Shown here one piece after another: positions 6,180 to 8,289 of a stretch of DNA of 8,289 nt. Source of the DNA: Pseudomonadota bacterium (GTDB lineage Bacteria; Pseudomonadota; Gammaproteobacteria; Xanthomonadales; Xanthomonadaceae). Location: positions 1 to 8,289 of the forward strand of contig JAFAFD010000198.1 of NCBI GenBank assembly GCA_023423675.1. The letters run 5' to 3'. The notes beneath the pieces are model-generated. The model ran no database searches. It saw only the letters and a list, made by a program, of their open reading frames with translations, and had not been told where the DNA came from. The first letter of the stretch is position 1. Each line of letters opens with the position of its first letter. A program made the position numbers and the translations under genes.

Positions 6180-8231
6180 ATGCCGGCTTCATCTGCTGCA
6201 CTACGCGCGGTGTTCGCGCATCTGTTCGGGCTGGCCCTGCTGGGCCTGGCCCCCCTGGCCCAGGCCGCGCCACAGGTCGCCAGCGTTGAATCACCGGGCA
6301 AGGTGCTCACGGTCAGCCTGGTGCTGGACGGTGGCACCGCGCGCTACCGCGTCGAACGCTTCGGCGAACCCGTGGTGGCCGATTCCAAGCTCGGCTTCGA
6401 ACTGCGCGACGGCCGCCTCGACCGCGATTTCGCCCTGCTCGGCCAGCAGCAGCGCAGCGTTGATGACACCTGGGAACAGCCCTGGGGCGAGCGCCGGGTC
6501 ACCCGCAACCACTTCAACGAACTGACCGTGCAGCTGGCCGAGACCACCGGCAGCAAGCGCCGCCTGGACGTGGTGTTCCGCGTGTACGACGACGGACTGG
6601 GCTTCCGCTATGTGTTCCCCGAGCAGCCCAACCTGCGCGAGGCGATCATCGATGACGAGCTGACCGAGTTCGCCATCGCGCCCGACTCGACCGCCTGGTG
6701 GATTCCGGCCGGCGAACCGATCCACTACGAATATCTGTACCAGCGCACGCCGCTGCGCGAAGTACCGCTGGTGCACACGCCGATGACCCTGCGCAGCCAC
6801 GACGGCCTGCACGTGGCCATCCACGAGGCCGCGCTGGTGGACTACGCCGGCATGTGGCTGCGCCGCACCGAGGGCCAGCGCCTGCGCGCGCAGCTTTCGC
6901 CCTCGGCCGAAGGCTGGAAGGTACGCCGCGCCCTGCCCTTCGCCACGCCGTGGCGCACCCTGCAGATCGCCGACCGTGCCGGTGGCCTGGTCGAGTCGGA
7001 CCTGATCCTCAACCTCAACGAGCCCAACGCGCTGGGCGACGTGAGCTGGGTGAAGCCGGCCAAGTACCTGGGCGTGTGGTGGTCGATGCACCTGGACAAC
7101 GAAAGCTGGGCGACCGGCCCGAAGCATGCCGCCACCACCGCCAAGACGAAGAAGGTGATCGACTTCGCCGCTGCCCACGGCTTCCGCGGCGTGCTGGTGG
7201 AAGGCTGGAATCCCGGCTGGGACGGCATGTGGGTGGGCAACGGCTACGACTTCGATTTCACCCGCGCCACGCCCGATTTCGATGTCGAGGCGCTGTCCGT
7301 CTACGGCCTGAAGAAGGGCGTGCACCTGATCGGCCACCACGAAACCGGCTGCGCCATCGAGCACTACGAGGACCAGCTGGGCGCCGCGCTGGACCTGTAT
7401 GCGCGGTTGGGCATTGACCAGTTCAAGACCGGCTACGTCTGCGATGACGGCCAGATCGACCGCCGCAATCCGGCCGGCGGCCCGCTGTGGCGCGAGTGGC
7501 ACGACGGCCAGTTCATGGCCCGCCATCATCTGAAGGTGGTGCAGGAAGCCGCACAGCGGCACCTGTCGGTGAACCCGCACGAGCCGATCAAGGACACCGG
7601 CCTGCGCCGCACCTACCCGAACTGGATCTCGCGCGAAGGCGCGCGCGGCATGGAATACAACGCCTGGGGTCAGCCGCCGAACCCGCCCGAACACGAGGTC
7701 AACCTGGTGTTCACCCGCATGCTGTCCGGCCCGTTCGATTACACGCCCGGCATCCTCAGCCTGAAGGGCCGCCACGGCCAGGCCATTCCCAGCACGCTGG
7801 CCCGCCAGCTGGCGCTGTACGTGGTGCTGTACAGCCCGATCCAGATGGCCGCCGACCTGCCCGAGCATTACCTGCAGCACCGCGAAGCGTTCCGGTTCAT
7901 CGAGGATGTGGCGGTGGACTGGGAACAGAGCCGCGTGCTCGATGGCGAAGTGGGCGACTACGTGACCAACGTGCGACGCGACCGCAACAGCCGCGACTGG
8001 TTCCTGGGCAGCATCACCGATGAACACGGTCGCGTACTGCCGGTGTCGCTGGGCTTCCTGGAACCGGGCGTGCGCTATCGCGCCGAGATCTACCGCGATG
8101 GCGAAGGCGCGGATTTCCGCAGCAATCCGTTCGCGTTCAAGCGCGAGACGCGCGAGGTGACCAGCGCCGATGCACTGACCCTGGTGCTGGCGCCGGGCGG
8201 TGGCCAGGCGATCCGGTTCACCCCGCTCTGA
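6180..8231 (+). CDS. Secreted GH97 alpha-glucosidase, SusB-like inverting type
   Basis: This 683-residue enzyme should release glucose from the non-reducing end of maltooligosaccharides in the periplasm. A signal peptide covers residues 1-29 (cut after AQA). Domains in order are an N-terminal beta-sandwich (about 31-285), a catalytic (beta/alpha)8 barrel from about 290 (KYLGVWWSM 295-303, VLVEGWNPGWDG 338-349) to about 560, and a C-terminal beta domain. From family knowledge, Bacteroides SusB uses Glu439 and Glu508 as bases, Glu532 as acid, and Glu194/508/526/532 as calcium ligands. Here Glu388 (HHETG), Glu468 (NPHEP), Glu486 (SREG) and Glu492 (GMEYNAW) match these by context. The 18- and 24-residue spacings after Glu468 are the same as in SusB, and Glu216 (IHEAAL) likely matches Glu194. 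This predicts the calcium-dependent inverting subgroup. It is divergent from the operon and probably co-regulated. ATG 6180 is preferred because of GGAGG 4 nt upstream and the signal peptide that follows. Confidence 0.94.
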   Translation: MPASSAALRAVFAHLFGLALLGLAPLAQAAPQVASVESPGKVLTVSLVLDGGTARYRVERFGEPVVADSKLGFELRDGRLDRDFALLGQQQRSVDDTWEQPWGERRVTRNHFNELTVQLAETTGSKRRLDVVFRVYDDGLGFRYVFPEQPNLREAIIDDELTEFAIAPDSTAWWIPAGEPIHYEYLYQRTPLREVPLVHTPMTLRSHDGLHVAIHEAALVDYAGMWLRRTEGQRLRAQLSPSAEGWKVRRALPFATPWRTLQIADRAGGLVESDLILNLNEPNALGDVSWVKPAKYLGVWWSMHLDNESWATGPKHAATTAKTKKVIDFAAAHGFRGVLVEGWNPGWDGMWVGNGYDFDFTRATPDFDVEALSVYGLKKGVHLIGHHETGCAIEHYEDQLGAALDLYARLGIDQFKTGYVCDDGQIDRRNPAGGPLWREWHDGQFMARHHLKVVQEAAQRHLSVNPHEPIKDTGLRRTYPNWISREGARGMEYNAWGQPPNPPEHEVNLVFTRMLSGPFDYTPGILSLKGRHGQAIPSTLARQLALYVVLYSPIQMAADLPEHYLQHREAFRFIEDVAVDWEQSRVLDGEVGDYVTNVRRDRNSRDWFLGSITDEHGRVLPVSLGFLEPGVRYRAEIYRDGEGADFRSNPFAFKRETREVTSADALTLVLAPGGGQAIRFTPL

Positions 8232-8252
8232 ATCGCCGGCCGATGGAAACGC

Positions 8253-8276
8253 AGCCGAGCAATGGCTAGGCTCTAA
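8253..8276 (-). repeat. Degenerate GTAG-type REP downstream of GH97
   Basis: On the minus strand this reads TTAG (8276-8273), then AGCCTAGC, loop CATT, and GCTCGGCT. It matches the element at 5-28 except for TTAG in place of GTAG, one stem mismatch and loop changes, so it looks like a decayed copy of the same variant. It lies 21 nt after the GH97 stop, on the opposite strand. No intrinsic terminator with a T-run is visible in 8232-8289. Confidence 0.6.
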
Positions 8277-8289
8277 ACGGTAGCGGCCC

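Noticed and set aside
3623..6289. Very long plus-strand open frame (888 codons) antisense to the six-hairpin gene
   Set aside because: It covers a gene with signal peptide and conserved motifs on the other strand. Its own translation is His/Gln/Arg/Ala-rich without motifs and runs across the control region.
6291..8027. Long minus-strand open frame antisense to GH97
   Set aside because: It is a shadow of the GH97 gene. The plus-strand frame has the signal peptide, catalytic glutamates and ribosome binding site.
8280..8289. Possible start of another plus-strand REP (GTAG then CGGCCC)
   Set aside because: Only ten bases are available before the window ends, so no stem can be verified. The CGGTAG context resembles the other REP junctions.
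1..8289. tRNA, rRNA, CRISPR array, insertion sequence, prophage or defence system
   Set aside because: No cloverleaf, regularly spaced repeats, transposase or phage/defence motifs were seen. The coding content is a conventional alpha-glucan utilization locus.

Overview
The window is high-G+C proteobacterial chromosomal DNA, most likely from Stenotrophomonas (Xanthomonadaceae). Two things point there. First, several short palindromes carry a GTAG (or near-GTAG) tetranucleotide on one side, the hallmark of the GTAG-type REP ('SMAG') elements of Stenotrophomonas maltophilia. Second, the gene set matches maltose/maltodextrin utilization loci of xanthomonads: a six-hairpin glycosidase, a sucrose/maltose-type transporter, a GH13 amylase and a GH97 alpha-glucosidase. 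The genus is inferred from sequence patterns and was not checked by a search.

Layout. A compact operon runs leftward from about 5944 to 553. It holds a secreted six-hairpin glycosidase-like protein with a C-terminal beta-sandwich-like region (5944-3752), a 12-TM GPH/SUT-type sugar transporter (3755-2268) and a secreted GH13 alpha-amylase (2268-553). The junctions overlap by 4 bp and 1 bp, so translational coupling is likely. An inverted pair of REP elements (486-556) follows the amylase, then a small four-helix membrane protein of unknown function (469-65), then two more REP elements (46-68 and 5-28). A GH97 alpha-glucosidase with a signal peptide is transcribed rightward (6180-8231), divergent from the operon. 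A degenerate REP (8253-8276) lies downstream of it.

Control region. The 235 bp between the divergent start codons hold an imperfect 14-bp palindrome, TGCATACGTATTCA (6093-6106). It has the CG-centred symmetry of LacI-family operators. A weak leftward promoter can be drawn whose -10 lies inside the palindrome. Xanthomonad maltose loci are usually controlled by a LacI-type regulator. No regulator gene and no TonB-dependent receptor are present here; they may lie outside the window.

How the genes work together (inference). Maltodextrins reaching the periplasm would be cut at alpha-1,4 bonds by the GH13 enzyme. They would be trimmed by GH97, and perhaps by the six-hairpin protein, and maltose or glucose would be imported by the transporter. 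I found no clear unknown defence, mobile or RNA system. The most notable observation is that two consecutive genes take their TAG stop codon from the GTAG of a REP element.
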